From Aliamphritea spongicola (lineage in GTDB: Bacteria > Pseudomonadota > Gammaproteobacteria > Pseudomonadales > Balneatricaceae), in NCBI GenBank assembly GCA_024347235.1, contig AP025283.1, positions 4,278,001 through 4,342,000 of the forward strand: DNA of 64,000 nt. Reading direction: 5' to 3'. Below the pieces are notes generated by a model. The model saw nothing but the letters and a program-made list of their open reading frames with translations, did no database searches and was not told the origin of the DNA. Below, piece after piece: positions 11,882-21,474 of the stretch. The first letter of the stretch is position 1, and the number at the start of each line of letters is the position of its first letter. Position numbers and translations under genes: made by a program.

Positions 11882-13030
11882 TTCCTTATGGACGCCAAGA
11901 CATCATTCAAGATGATATAGATACTGTTATTGAAACCCTGCAATCTGACTTTATTACACAAGGGCCGCAGGTAGCTCTGTTTGAGAAAAAATAGCTGAAT
12001 ATTGTCAGGCAAAATATGCCATCGCCTGCAACAGCGCAACATCCGCCCTTCACCTAGCCTGCTTAGCACTCGGTATAACGGAAGGAGATCAGGTATGGAC
12101 TTCACCGATTACATTTGTTGCCACAGCCAATGCTGTAAAAATGTGTGGTGCTCAGGTCGACTTTGTAGATATAGATCCCGAAACATCTAATCTGAGCGTT
12201 TCTGTACTCAAATCCCGTCTGTCTCAGGCCGAAAAGCAAAACGCTCTTCCTAAAGCAATTATCGTTGTACATATGGCCGGCCTCTCCTGTGACATGGCAG
12301 AAATATCATCACTTACTCAAAAATACGATATTAAGATAATCGAAGATGCTGCACATGCTATTGGTGGAAGCTATCAGGATGCCAAAATAGGAGCTTGCCA
12401 ATACAGCGATATAACAGTTTTTAGTTTTCATCCGGTAAAAATAATCACCACTGCTGAAGGAGGTCTTGCTACAACTAACAACCCTGTTTTAGCAGCCACC
12501 ATGGAGCAGCTAAGATCTCATGGGGTTACCAGAGATGAAGAAAAGTTACAAAATACAGCCGATGGCCCATGGTATTATGAACAGCATTTTCTCGGATTTA
12601 ACTATCGGATAACTGACATTCAGGCAGCTCTTGGAATCAGCCAATTGAAAAGGCTTGATGATTATGTAAAAGCCAGAAACGCCCTGGCTAAACGCTATAA
12701 CGATGCTTTATCAGTTTTACCAGTTCGGCTTCCTGAGATTTACAAAGACAGGCTATCTGCATTTCACCTGTATATAATAAAGCTCAATACACCGGATCGT
12801 TCTGAACATCTCAGGCTCTTTAAAGCTCTGCGAAAAGAAGGCATTGGTGTGAATCTTCACTATATACCTGTTTACAGACAACCTTTTATCAGGAACAAGG
12901 GTTCAAACGTGACGACTTTCCCAATTCAGAAGCATATTATCAGTCTGCCATCACTTTACCCTTATTTCCAACGATGACATTTGAAGAACAAGATAAAGTG
13001 ATTGAGACATTAGTTAATCTTTTAAAATAA
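11878..13030 (+). CDS. pseC: UDP-4-amino-4,6-dideoxy-L-altrosamine aminotransferase PseC
   Basis: PLP enzyme that aminates the PseB product at C4 using glutamate. DegT/DnrJ/EryC1 fold: N-terminal MIPYGRQDIIQDDIDTVIE, CNSATSALHLACLALGI, IEDAAHAIGG, and the PLP lysine in SFHPVKIITTAEGG. Length ~385 residues is typical. Frame breaks occur near 11990 (an A missing in the A6 run before TAGCTGAATATTG) and near 12890. The repaired C-terminus ends NLLK at the TAA 13028-13030, just 2 bp from the end of pseI on the other strand. Translation is likely coupled to pseB through the ATGA overlap. Confidence 0.93.
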
Positions 13031-13032
13031 TC

Positions 13033-14078
13033 CTATTTTCTGAAAAGATGCCAGGCTGTAGCGGTTCCCCGAGTAATATCATGAGCAGCTATCCTTCCAA
13101 TTAACTGATCACGATACTTAGGGGCCAATCCATTAGCAGGTCTGATGATACAAAGATCATCAATTGTAATTTTCTGCCCCTCACTAACCGATTTTTTAAA
13201 ATATACTGAACGGCGATAAAGCTTACTTTTCTGTTCAGCCTTACTTCCACCATAACTAACATCACCTAGAGCTTGATGCGCTTGCTTCACATCACTGACC
13301 ATTCTGGCAAACTCAGCCGGTTCCAAAGAAAAACCCGCATCAACTCCGCCATCAGAACGCTGCAGGGTAAGGTGCTTCTCAATTACAACACTGCCCATCA
13401 CCGTAGCCGCAACAGCCACAGCAGACCCCATTGTATGGTCAGATAAGCCGACAAGTGTCTTACTCCACTCCCTAAGATGTGGAATCGTTTTGATATTTGA
13501 ATTTGAAGGATCAGCAGGATACGTACTGGTACATTTAAGTAGCACAACCTGCGCATCAGACTCAGACCTTATGGCTAGCAAAGACTCTTCAATTTCACCA
13601 AGTGTCGCCATTCCAGTCGACATAATAATGGGTTTACCGGTACGGGCAATTTTTTTAAGCAGAGGGATATCTGTCAATTCAAACGAAGCCACTTTATAAA
13701 TGGGACAGTTTAATGATTCTAAAATCAACAGCGCTCTCATCAAAGGAGAGCTAAAAGGCACCATTCCCTTTTGTTTAATATAATCAAAAGCTCTTGATGC
13801 CATTCCCAGGGAGTATGGGCCTCATGATAAAGACTATACAATGTATAGCCTGCCCACGGGTTATCCAAGTCAGCCACATGAAAATCATTTTGCTGACAAT
13901 CCAGAGTCATAGTGTCTGCTGTATATGTCTGCAACTTAACAGCATCGGCCCCGGCATCTGCAGCCGCATCTATGATTGCTTTAGCGCGCTTTATATCGCC
14001 ATTATGATTACCGGAAAGCTCTGCAACCAAAAATGGCGCTTGTCCCGCAGCTATAATTTTATCACCAAGTTTAATCAT
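13033..14078 (-). CDS. pseI: Pseudaminic acid synthase PseI
   Basis: Condenses 2,4-diacetamido-trideoxy-altrose with phosphoenolpyruvate to give pseudaminic acid. NeuB fold: VAELSGNHNGDIKRAKAII, VKLQTYTADTMTL and KVASFELTDIPLL, followed by the C-terminal antifreeze-like SAF domain (YRRSVYFKKSVSEGQKIT). About 349 residues. The start MIKLGDKI at 14078 overlaps the stop of the upstream methyltransferase by 8 bp. Two frame breaks near 13745 and 13795 (missing bases in TTTT runs) split the barrel. Last gene of the minus-strand island operon; it meets pseC tail to tail. Confidence 0.93.
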
Positions 14079-14949
14079 ACTTTTTCTCAGCAACCATAAG
14101 TATTTGACGTCCAAGATTAATCTCGGCAAGCGCCCTATAAAACTGATGCAATACTTTAGTCCTGCCTGTTGACCTTAAATTATGTTCAAACAACATTCTC
14201 TGCTCGTGAATCTGTCTCCCCAGAGCCGGATTCCCACATAGTTATTTCCCATAAGCAGATTCATTTCTAACGGAAAAGAAGCCATTTTATCAAGAACAGT
14301 AAAGCCTTCCCCTGCAACAGGGCCTGTAAACTGTCTGAACTAAAATAATTAAGATGCGCAGGCGGTGCTACCCACCATTCTTCAAGATTATTAACTTCCT
14401 TCCCGGCAACCTGAAACTCATTAAACTCATTAGGCACATCGATAATGAACAGACCACCCGGGTTAAGCAGGTTCTTATGTATTTCGGCTACAACTGCAAC
14501 TGGGTCTGCAAGATGTTCAAGTACATTCTGCATCAGTAAAACATCAAACTTCCGCTGAAATGGATTTAAATCCTGAAGATTAGAAACTTCCACGTTTAGC
14601 CCAAGAGAGCGCCCATACTCTATAGCTTCCGGTGTAGTATCTATTCCATAACACTCCATCCCTTCTTCTTTAAAGTAAGAAAGTGTTTCGCACCAACCAC
14701 AGCCAAAGTCCATAACAGAAACATCAAGCCGGCCAAAATGCTCTCCTATCAAGTTAACCAGATCCGCTCGCCAACCCTGATAAAACGCTTTATCTTTCTT
14801 CTGAATATCCAGACTTGAATCATTTACTTGTGCAGGTGATTCGGACGCATAAAATTCATTAGAATAATACTCTGCAATCTCAGCATCACTGGGCGTAGGT
14901 GATATTTGTAAAAACCGTAATGAGGATTTCTTTCCAACTTATAACCCAT
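14071..14949 (-). CDS. Class I SAM-dependent methyltransferase in the glycosylation operon
   Basis: Recognisable as a Rossmann-type methyltransferase by motif I VMDFGCGWCETL, the acidic residue after strand 2 (YGIDTTPEA), FDVLLMQNVLEHLADP and LLNPGGLFIIDVPNEF. The substrate is unknown; a sugar or sugar-precursor methylation in the nonulosonate pathway is inferred from position. It starts MGYKLERNPHYGFYKYH at 14949, overlapping the wbqC-like stop by 11 bp. Its repaired C-terminus ends VAEKKYD at 14071, overlapping the pseI start. Frame breaks near 14325, 14760-14820 and 14870 fragment it. Length ~293 residues. Confidence 0.8.
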
Positions 14950-15635
14950 TAAAACCCCTCCGGATATAATGTTTTGTTTCTTCAAGACCGATATTAGCAA
15001 TGACATCAACAATAGAAAGATGAGAGTGCCATTGATCACTTCTATATTGCCTGTACTTCAAAGGCTCATACTCTTGATAGACAATATCAATACCTTCTTC
15101 CTGCAATATACCGTCTCGCTCAAGGTACTCACGAGCGCCTTCAGGACTAAAATAACTTAGCCCTCCAAAAGCTCTGATGAGATCTAACAACCGTTGACTA
15201 CGTTCTGAAGAGGTATCAATTTCAGAGCTATTATGGAAAGTACAATCAAGCTCAAGCAGCCGAGCAATTTTTATAGTTAACTCAATGTTAACTTGTGCTA
15301 ATGAACTTATGCTTATACTTTCTATTCCTTCCATAATAAGCTCAAGATCATTAAAAAGGGGCTTTTCCATACACAGACTTCAACTGTTGTAAATGTTTTT
15401 GGCCACTGTCCTTCCGGACGGATCATCACTTCATTAATATTAACTACCCCTGTCGCGTGACCGGCAAGCTAATCCACTGAACATCCCCGAAACAATTGAT
15501 CCTGTTTCTTGACTGCCAACTGGACTTTGAAAACTGCACATCGTCCAGAAAGACAAAAAAATTCACTTGGCTCATCAGATGAAAATAGCCAGCCCAGGGC
15601 AAATAAGTTGGCTGCATAATGGCGACATCAAACAT
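14939..15635 (-). CDS. WbqC-like family protein
   Basis: It starts MFDVAIMQPTYLPWAGYFHL at 15635 and continues with FFVFLDDVQFSKSSWQ, SRNRI and a C-terminal block FSPEGAREYL plus EYEPLKYRQYR. This is the pattern of the WbqC family found in many O-antigen and flagellin glycosylation clusters. The biochemical role of the family is not firmly established; a transferase-like activity in sugar modification is usually suggested. A frame break lies around 15380-15450. It overlaps pseH upstream by 8 bp and the methyltransferase downstream by 11 bp. Length ~232 residues. Confidence 0.8.
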
Positions 15636-16143
15636 CCTCTGAAACCACCCATTCATCGAACAACAATCCCCAGATATTTTGATCAACAAATACGCCATCC
15701 TGGTATATTGCCTGCCGCTCACAACCTTCTAATACAAAACCAGCCTTCTCATACATTTTCTGGGCTGCAATGTTATCAATACGGGTAAATAACTTTACCC
15801 GGTGAAGCTTAAGCTCTTTAAATGCAACCTTTAACAACAAGCCCAATGCACGAAAGCCCATACCCCTACCACGAAGTGAGGCTTCACCTATATAGATCTC
15901 CAGCAAAGCGCTCTTATGTCTTGGAGTTAAACGTAAAATAGCGTTTCCAATATGCTGACCATTAACTTCAATTGCTTTAATAAGAAAGTCACACTGAGCA
16001 TCCAGCCACTTACGGTGCATACTTACATCGATTTGATACGTCAAACCAAAAGTATTTTTCATCTCTGGGTCATTCAACCAGGCAACTGTTCTTTCATCAT
16101 CAGAAACCAGATATGATCTTAAACAAACTTCACCATTCTTCAT
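15628..16143 (-). CDS. pseH: UDP-4-amino-sugar N-acetyltransferase PseH
   Basis: GNAT acetyltransferase of 171 residues, intact. In the Pse pathway PseH acetylates the C4 amine made by PseC. Visible: LRSYLVSDDERTVAWLNDPE at the N-terminus, the acetyl-CoA loop region GEASLRGRGMGFRALGLLL, and LFTRIDNIAAQKMYEKAGF, the typical GNAT end. The start at 16143 overlaps the pseG stop by four bases (ATGA). The small size and position between pseG and wbqC fit PseH. Confidence 0.87.
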   Translation of the reverse strand: MKNGEVCLRSYLVSDDERTVAWLNDPEMKNTFGLTYQIDVSMHRKWLDAQCDFLIKAIEVNGQHIGNAILRLTPRHKSALLEIYIGEASLRGRGMGFRALGLLLKVAFKELKLHRVKLFTRIDNIAAQKMYEKAGFVLEGCERQAIYQDGVFVDQNIWGLLFDEWVVSEDV

Positions 16144-17116
16144 ATTGCTCTTCCTTCAAGACAGGAAAGAATTTTCTGTTTAATCCTCACAGCACCATCA
16201 GCATCCAAATCTAATCTGCCAGTTACAGGTTCTGAGACCAAAAACTTACGAAGTTTGTGCTCTATTGTTCTCTTATTAAAACCATATCCCAGGTATTTAA
16301 TCAGTCCTTCTCTTTCAAGCTCTTCCAAAATATTGATCTGATTCTTGTGTGTTGCGACCAGTGCAACTTGACATCCTGCTGCGATTCTTTGCCAAGTCGC
16401 TAACCCAGGAGCTCCTATAGCAATTTCAGCCGCCACTAAACCCTCAGCCAGTGAACTTGGTTCAAAGCTTAAGAAAGCATTGTGTTTGGCTTTGATAAGT
16501 TCCTCAATAGCCCTAACATTCCGGTTTCTAGATGTAATAACAACTTCCCACTGCCAACCCAGAAACATATCTAATAATAATTCCAGGTACTTCTCAGTTA
16601 AGTTCAATGGGTCAGTAGATCCTAAAAACAAATGGCCTCTGTTCTTTACCTTCTTCCCGGATGTAAAAAGATTACGTTCCAACATTAAATAAGAAGAGCC
16701 AATTAAACAGTGACATGACTCACTGACCAGTCCTTTATAATCAGCTTCCTGCCTAACCGGACTTGCATCAATTAAAATATCTGCCTGTATCTCTCTACTC
16801 GCCAAATCATCAAAAACAACAATTAACGCGTCGGTTAATCGACGTTTCATATTCAGCTCATAATCATCGAGAATCACCAACTGCACATCGGCTTCATACA
16901 GGCATCTTTCTAATCTTTTTCTAACGTACCATTACAGGATTCTATACAAATCAACTCAACACAGGTTTCAGCCAAGCGTTTTTCAATACGGGGCGTTAAC
17001 GATGTATAAAACCACACAATCTGAGCACCGGAAAATTCAGATATGAGCTGAAGACAACGAACAGCATGCCCTTCTCCTATCCTAAAAGAAGCATTGGCAT
17101 AAACAGCAATACGCAT
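16140..17116 (-). CDS. pseG: UDP-2,4-diacetamido-2,4,6-trideoxy-altropyranose hydrolase PseG
   Basis: Removes UDP from the acetylated nucleotide sugar before PseI acts. MurG-like GT-B fold: N-terminal MRIAVYANASFRIGEGHAVR contains the G-x-GH-x-x-R loop with the catalytic His. LGSTDPLNLTEKYLELLL, VVITSRN and AIGAPGLATWQRIAAGC occur in the second half. About 326 residues, one frame break near 16890-16910. The start at 17116 is preferred to 17134 because it is the canonical PseG beginning and because the preceding gene ends there with TAATG. It is followed by pseH with an ATGA overlap. Confidence 0.9.
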
Positions 17117-18401
17117 TAATCTTTTTCCGCACACTAAACAGAGGGGTCAGAGAGTCAACATGTAAAAAGAGCCTGACCACCCTTTGATTTTGCGCGTGCA
17201 AAACCTCAATTACTTCGGCATATATAGCAAGAACCCTTTCTATCACACCTTCATCATGACTCAACGTTAAGTTATGGGACCCTAAAGTGATCAAACCTCT
17301 CTTTAACGTCTCTTGCATGTAGAGTGTTTTCCACAAATATAACTCTTCAGGCTCATCAACATGTATATTGAAAAACTCCAGACCGGATTACCAGACACTG
17401 AAAGAAAATCTGAACATGAAAACTGAGATATCAGAGCTTCAAGGCCTTCTTTCAACTGAGTACCATAGGTCGTAATCTTCTGAATTCCGGATTGTTTTTC
17501 CAACTTTTCAATGGTTGCCAATGCCGCTGCAATAGACAGTAACTCCCTCCATAAGTGAAAGAGAAAAACCTCATCCAACAACTGCATAATTTCTTTCTTA
17601 CCTGTTACAACTGACAACGGCATACCATTAGCAATTCCCTTACCAAAGTTGCTAAGTCTGGTGTAACACCAAAAATTTTGCGCGCCTCCCAGATCAAATC
17701 TAAAGCCTGTAACAGTCTCATCAAATACCAACACAGCCCCATATTCCTGACAAAGCGCTTTCACTCCAGGCAGGAAATCAGCTTCAGGATAAGTAATATT
17801 CATTGGCTCAAGAATAACAGCAGCAATTTTATCCTTACGCTTCTTAAACAAAGCCTCAAGGCTATCAATATTATTAAACTGAAATTTGTGAGTTAAAGAC
17901 TGTGTTGCTTCAGGCACTCCAAGCTTTTTGTCAGTGGAACCGATATACCAATCGTGCCAACCGTGATAACCACAAACAGCCACTTCATCTCGGCCGGTAT
18001 AAGCTCGGGACAAGCGAATTGCTGCTGTTGTTGCATCAGAGCCATTCTTTCCAAAGCGACTCATTTCAGCACAAGGTATCAACTGCGCAATTTTTTCCGC
18101 CAACAGGGCTTCTAACTCGTTGGAAAGTGAAAAATTACACCTTTTCAACTTGCTTAATAATCGCAGTGTCCACATCCGGGTCACAATAACCCAGAGTGAC
18201 TGCTGCCAATCCGTTGACCATATCGATAAACTGATTACCATCAACATCAAAAGGTAGGGCCCCTTTCCTTTCTCAGCAAAAAGGACTACCACCTTTTGGA
18301 TAGTGTTTATAGCTTTTGCTAAATGTCTGACTGCCCAACGGTATTGTTTTCAAAGCTCGTTCCAGCAGACGCTCAGAGCAGGAAAAAGATAAATCAGTCA
18401 C
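17116..18401 (-). CDS. Class III aminotransferase (glutamate-1-semialdehyde aminomutase-like)
   Basis: PLP-dependent fold-type I protein of ~428 residues. Seen: GSDATTAAIRLSRAYTGRDE, CGYHGWHDWYIGSTDKK, VFDETVTGFR and the PLP lysine in SNFGKGIANGMPLS. The start is most likely GTG at 18401, overlapping the upstream cytidylyltransferase stop by 8 bp. The repaired protein then runs LSFSCSERLLERALKTIPLG. The C-terminus ends VRKKD at TAA, sharing its last base with the pseG ATG. Frame breaks lie near 17120, 17330-17375, 18170 and 18270. It is not housekeeping HemL: the sequence is divergent and sits in a sugar operon. A second amination or an isomerisation on the nonulosonate precursor is inferred; the substrate is unknown. 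Confidence 0.75.
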
Positions 18402-19136
18402 TCTCTAACCCTTCATTTCGCTTATACATACTATTAATCGCTAACAGCTCAGGGGAATATTGCAAAGTATCAAGGATATCAGCCAATTTGATATCCAGAT
18501 AAGCATTGGAAACACATTCACAAATTTTCTGGATCAATTGATAATCTTCCGGTGTGTCCAATGTAATCCGATACTTAGATAAATCTCTTTCGTAAGTATG
18601 GCTATAAATTTCAAAAAGCTCCGGATGTGTATATATAAAATGCGTTACATGTTCACGATCCTTTCGAGTACTGCTAATTTATTCACTCGCTGCAACGTCT
18701 CACCCGAAAAGACTTCACAATCCAGACCATCAGGTAAGCTTGGCTCAAGAGCATTACTCGCATACTCTGCACCACTCAGTAAGTAGTGATCGATAAGATC
18801 ATCCACGAAGCTCGGATCAATAAAGGACAATCCCCGTAACCCTCACATAATGCCGGGCAGGATACTCTCTGGCAGCTCCTGCAAACCGAGCCAATACATC
18901 ATTCAAACTTCCCTAAAAACAGGGAAGCCTGCTTCACGAACAGTTTCAGCTAATAAGTCATCTGATTGCTCATGACTGGTCACCAGCATAACTTTATCAA
19001 CGTTCTGAGAACGCTGCAGACGTGTAAGCACACCTTCTATAACAGTTGCTTCTCCCAGCGGCATAAGAACTTTACCGGGTAACCGAGAAGAACTCATCCT
19101 CGCCTGCACTAAAGCAATAACATTAAGATCTACCAT
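18394..19136 (-). CDS. SpsF-like cytidylyltransferase
   Basis: Nucleotidyltransferase with the N-terminal loop IALVQARMSSSRLPGKVLMP, then ATVIEGVLTRLQRS and a later LPDGLDCEVF block. This is the SpsF/KdsB-like branch, not the canonical PseF with an ARGGSKRIP-type loop. No other cytidylyltransferase is visible in the island, so this is the likely CMP-activating enzyme for the nonulosonate (inference). It starts at 19136, overlapping the aldo-keto reductase stop by 7 bp. Frame breaks around 18660 and 18830-18905 fragment it; the repaired length is ~248 residues ending NEGLESD. Confidence 0.78.
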
Positions 19137-20626
19137 TTGCTGGGATTCACCCTGTCTATATCTTTTACCGCACAGGACTGCATAGAAACATTCTGTACTG
19201 GAGCCGCTATGAACGCTTCCAGCTGAGCATAATTTTCAAAGCCTAATACCCAGTGATCAATACAATCCTGTGCTGCCGCGAATGACTTACATGCTGACAA
19301 AGTAGACATTTCATTTTTACGCAGAAAAGCTTGCCAGTTATCAAATAAGTCCGTTAATTTTTGAAGCCTGTGCGGAAGCAAACTTGTAAGCAAAACACCT
19401 TGTAAAAAGACTCCTAGATTGCAATGTAACCCCAGCCTTTTTAAGTCTTTGTGCTTCACCACTTTCTAAAAAGACTGATTTAATGGATTAAGAGGTATCT
19501 GTACAACATCAGGAATCCAGTGATCGAGCAAAGCCTTCGTTTGTTCTACCTCATAAACGCTAACACCGGCCGCCGTAATTAACTGTTCAGACTTTAGTTC
19601 TTCTAATTGCCGGCTTACAGACTGAAGCGCTCCTGAAATTTTCAAACTTTCAGCATCATGTATCAGAACACTATCAACACATGAACAGCCCATATTTACT
19701 AAAGAATTTTCAACTTGCTGCCTGATAGTAAGGTCACTCTGGCAACTGACTTTGGTGGTAATCCTGGCAGACAGAACATCTAAAGATAAAACTTTTTCAG
19801 CATCACCATAACCTGCAGCGGTATCAACCCCTACGGCACCAGAACGCAAAGCCAGATTAATCATACGCCACGCTTCATCAGCTGAAGTCTGTCCTCTATC
19901 ATTCGTCACACCATAGGGCATCCCAAACTGAGCCGTTCCCAACAACCAGTCACTAAACTTATTACTAACCAAAGGTGATTCCGGATAGGCATGAGTCTGA
20001 TTCTTATGAAGTACTGTCAAGCCTACACAATGATCAGGATTCATCGGTACGTTTGGATTTCTGGGCAAATTTGCTGTTTCAAGATGAATTAACCTATAAG
20101 CAGGATTCCAAAGAAACATTTTTGAATAATCCTGTTTATAACTATTCAGCCCTTCTAAATGGTGATAAGGATTTTTATAAGCAAATGGTGGCATAAAATC
20201 GACTATTAACAACAAACCTGTATCCCGAAGAATCCGGTCACACTCATAAGCAATTTTAAATAACTCATTACGATCACACAGATACAGGCAAAAACCTAGC
20301 ACCAAGACGTCCAACGAGTCACTTTCCAGCCCAGTACTAGCAGCAGTACCACGCATCAAGGTAATACTTTTATAGCGTTGATTGCCAACATCTATTGCTT
20401 TTGAGAGGGCTCGACACCCACACAGTCACAACTAAAAATACTTTGAAGCTCAGCCAGGCGCCATCCGTCTGAACATCCTACTTCACCAACTTTTTCCCAT
20501 CAAGAAATGCTGTTCTGAGATATTTAAGTACTAAATCCTGATCTCGATTCTGTTTTACTTCTTTAGAAAAATTTCTTTCGAACCAGGCATCAGCCTCTTT
20601 CTCTAAAAAAACTTGGGTCTGATCAT
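19130..20626 (-). CDS. Methyltransferase/aldo-keto reductase fusion
   Basis: The first ~215 residues are a class I methyltransferase: VGEVGCSDGWRLAELQ as motif I, then LDVLVLGFCLYLCDRNELF and DTGLLLIVDF. Without any stop the same frame passes a ~15-residue linker into an aldo-keto reductase (WLLGTAQFGMPYGVTN, AVGVDTAAGYGDAEKVLS, DSVLIHDAES, AAGVSVYEVEQ). The C-terminal part is recovered after a break near 19465. The start is taken as ATG 20626, which overlaps the PhyH stop as ATGA; repairing the T7 run at ~20610 gives MIRPKFFLEKEADAWFERN. Other breaks are near 20475 and 20360-20410. Functions on the glycan (reduction plus methylation) are inferred from context. Because indels are frequent, the fusion should be treated as likely rather than proven. 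Confidence 0.7.
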
Positions 20627-21453
20627 TTTGGAAGCTCATAACCTTCATACCATTCAGCATTGTCACAACGACGGGTTATACGTGTAAACTCATCCAATGG
20701 AGGATTCGAATCCAGGCCAAGTAAACACTTCCTCTCTTCATTTAATGATGAATAAATTTTTCAGGTATATTACGACTAAAGTCAAAGGAGGGCTTAATAA
20801 ACCAGCGCCCATATCCTAAAATCACAGCCCAACGACTTGAATCATCATACTTTTAGAAGAGCCGTGCCATAAAGCTCCGTCAAATAATAAGACACTGCCT
20901 CTTTTACCTGTCACAGTCACTTCATCTGTATATACTTTACCATCCTCAGCATATCGATCGAATCGATGACTGCCAGGTAAAATTCGGGTAGCACCATTAA
21001 CCTCTGTAAAATCTTCTAGCATAAACAGTGCAACTAAAATTAAAGGATATCCTCCTTTACCGGGCAAATTACTATCTAGGTGTAATTGCTGCGGTTCGGC
21101 ATATGGAGCTGGATTACGTGCGGAAATATTCAGTAAATTAACTGATTCATTATTTTGATATGATCCAGTTTGTAATATTTCTTTAATAACAGGAAACACA
21201 TCACAATGATCAAAAGATTAAAATAACGCATATCTTTGTTATGCATGTTATAAACAACCTTTTCATTACACTTGTTATTAAGGCCGTGAACAGTGGCCCC
21301 TGATGACTGGTAATGATCAGCATATTGCTTATAATCACGTTCCAACAGCTTTACATAAATATCACATTCTTCCTCAGTCAGCACATCAGGAATCAAAGCA
21401 TATCCATCCTTAATTATAGACTGAACATACTCATCTTTACGTTGATCTTTCAT
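20623..21453 (-). CDS. Phytanoyl-CoA dioxygenase (PhyH) family Fe(II)/2-oxoglutarate oxygenase
   Basis: A non-heme iron oxygenase. The N-terminus is MKDQRKDEYVQSIIKDGYAL. The metal facial triad is visible as LHLDSNLPGKGG (HxD) and a distal His in FDGALWHGSSK, with LPGSHRF between them. Family members hydroxylate diverse small molecules. Here, between Maf and a methyltransferase, hydroxylation of a sugar or sugar N-acyl group is a reasonable inference, with no direct evidence. The start at 21453 is favoured by GGAG 6 nt upstream. Breaks near 21190, 20835 and 20760 are needed to reach the C-terminus EWYEGYELPK at 20623. About 277 residues. Confidence 0.8.
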
Positions 21454-21474
21454 AACACGCTCCGCCAATAAAAT

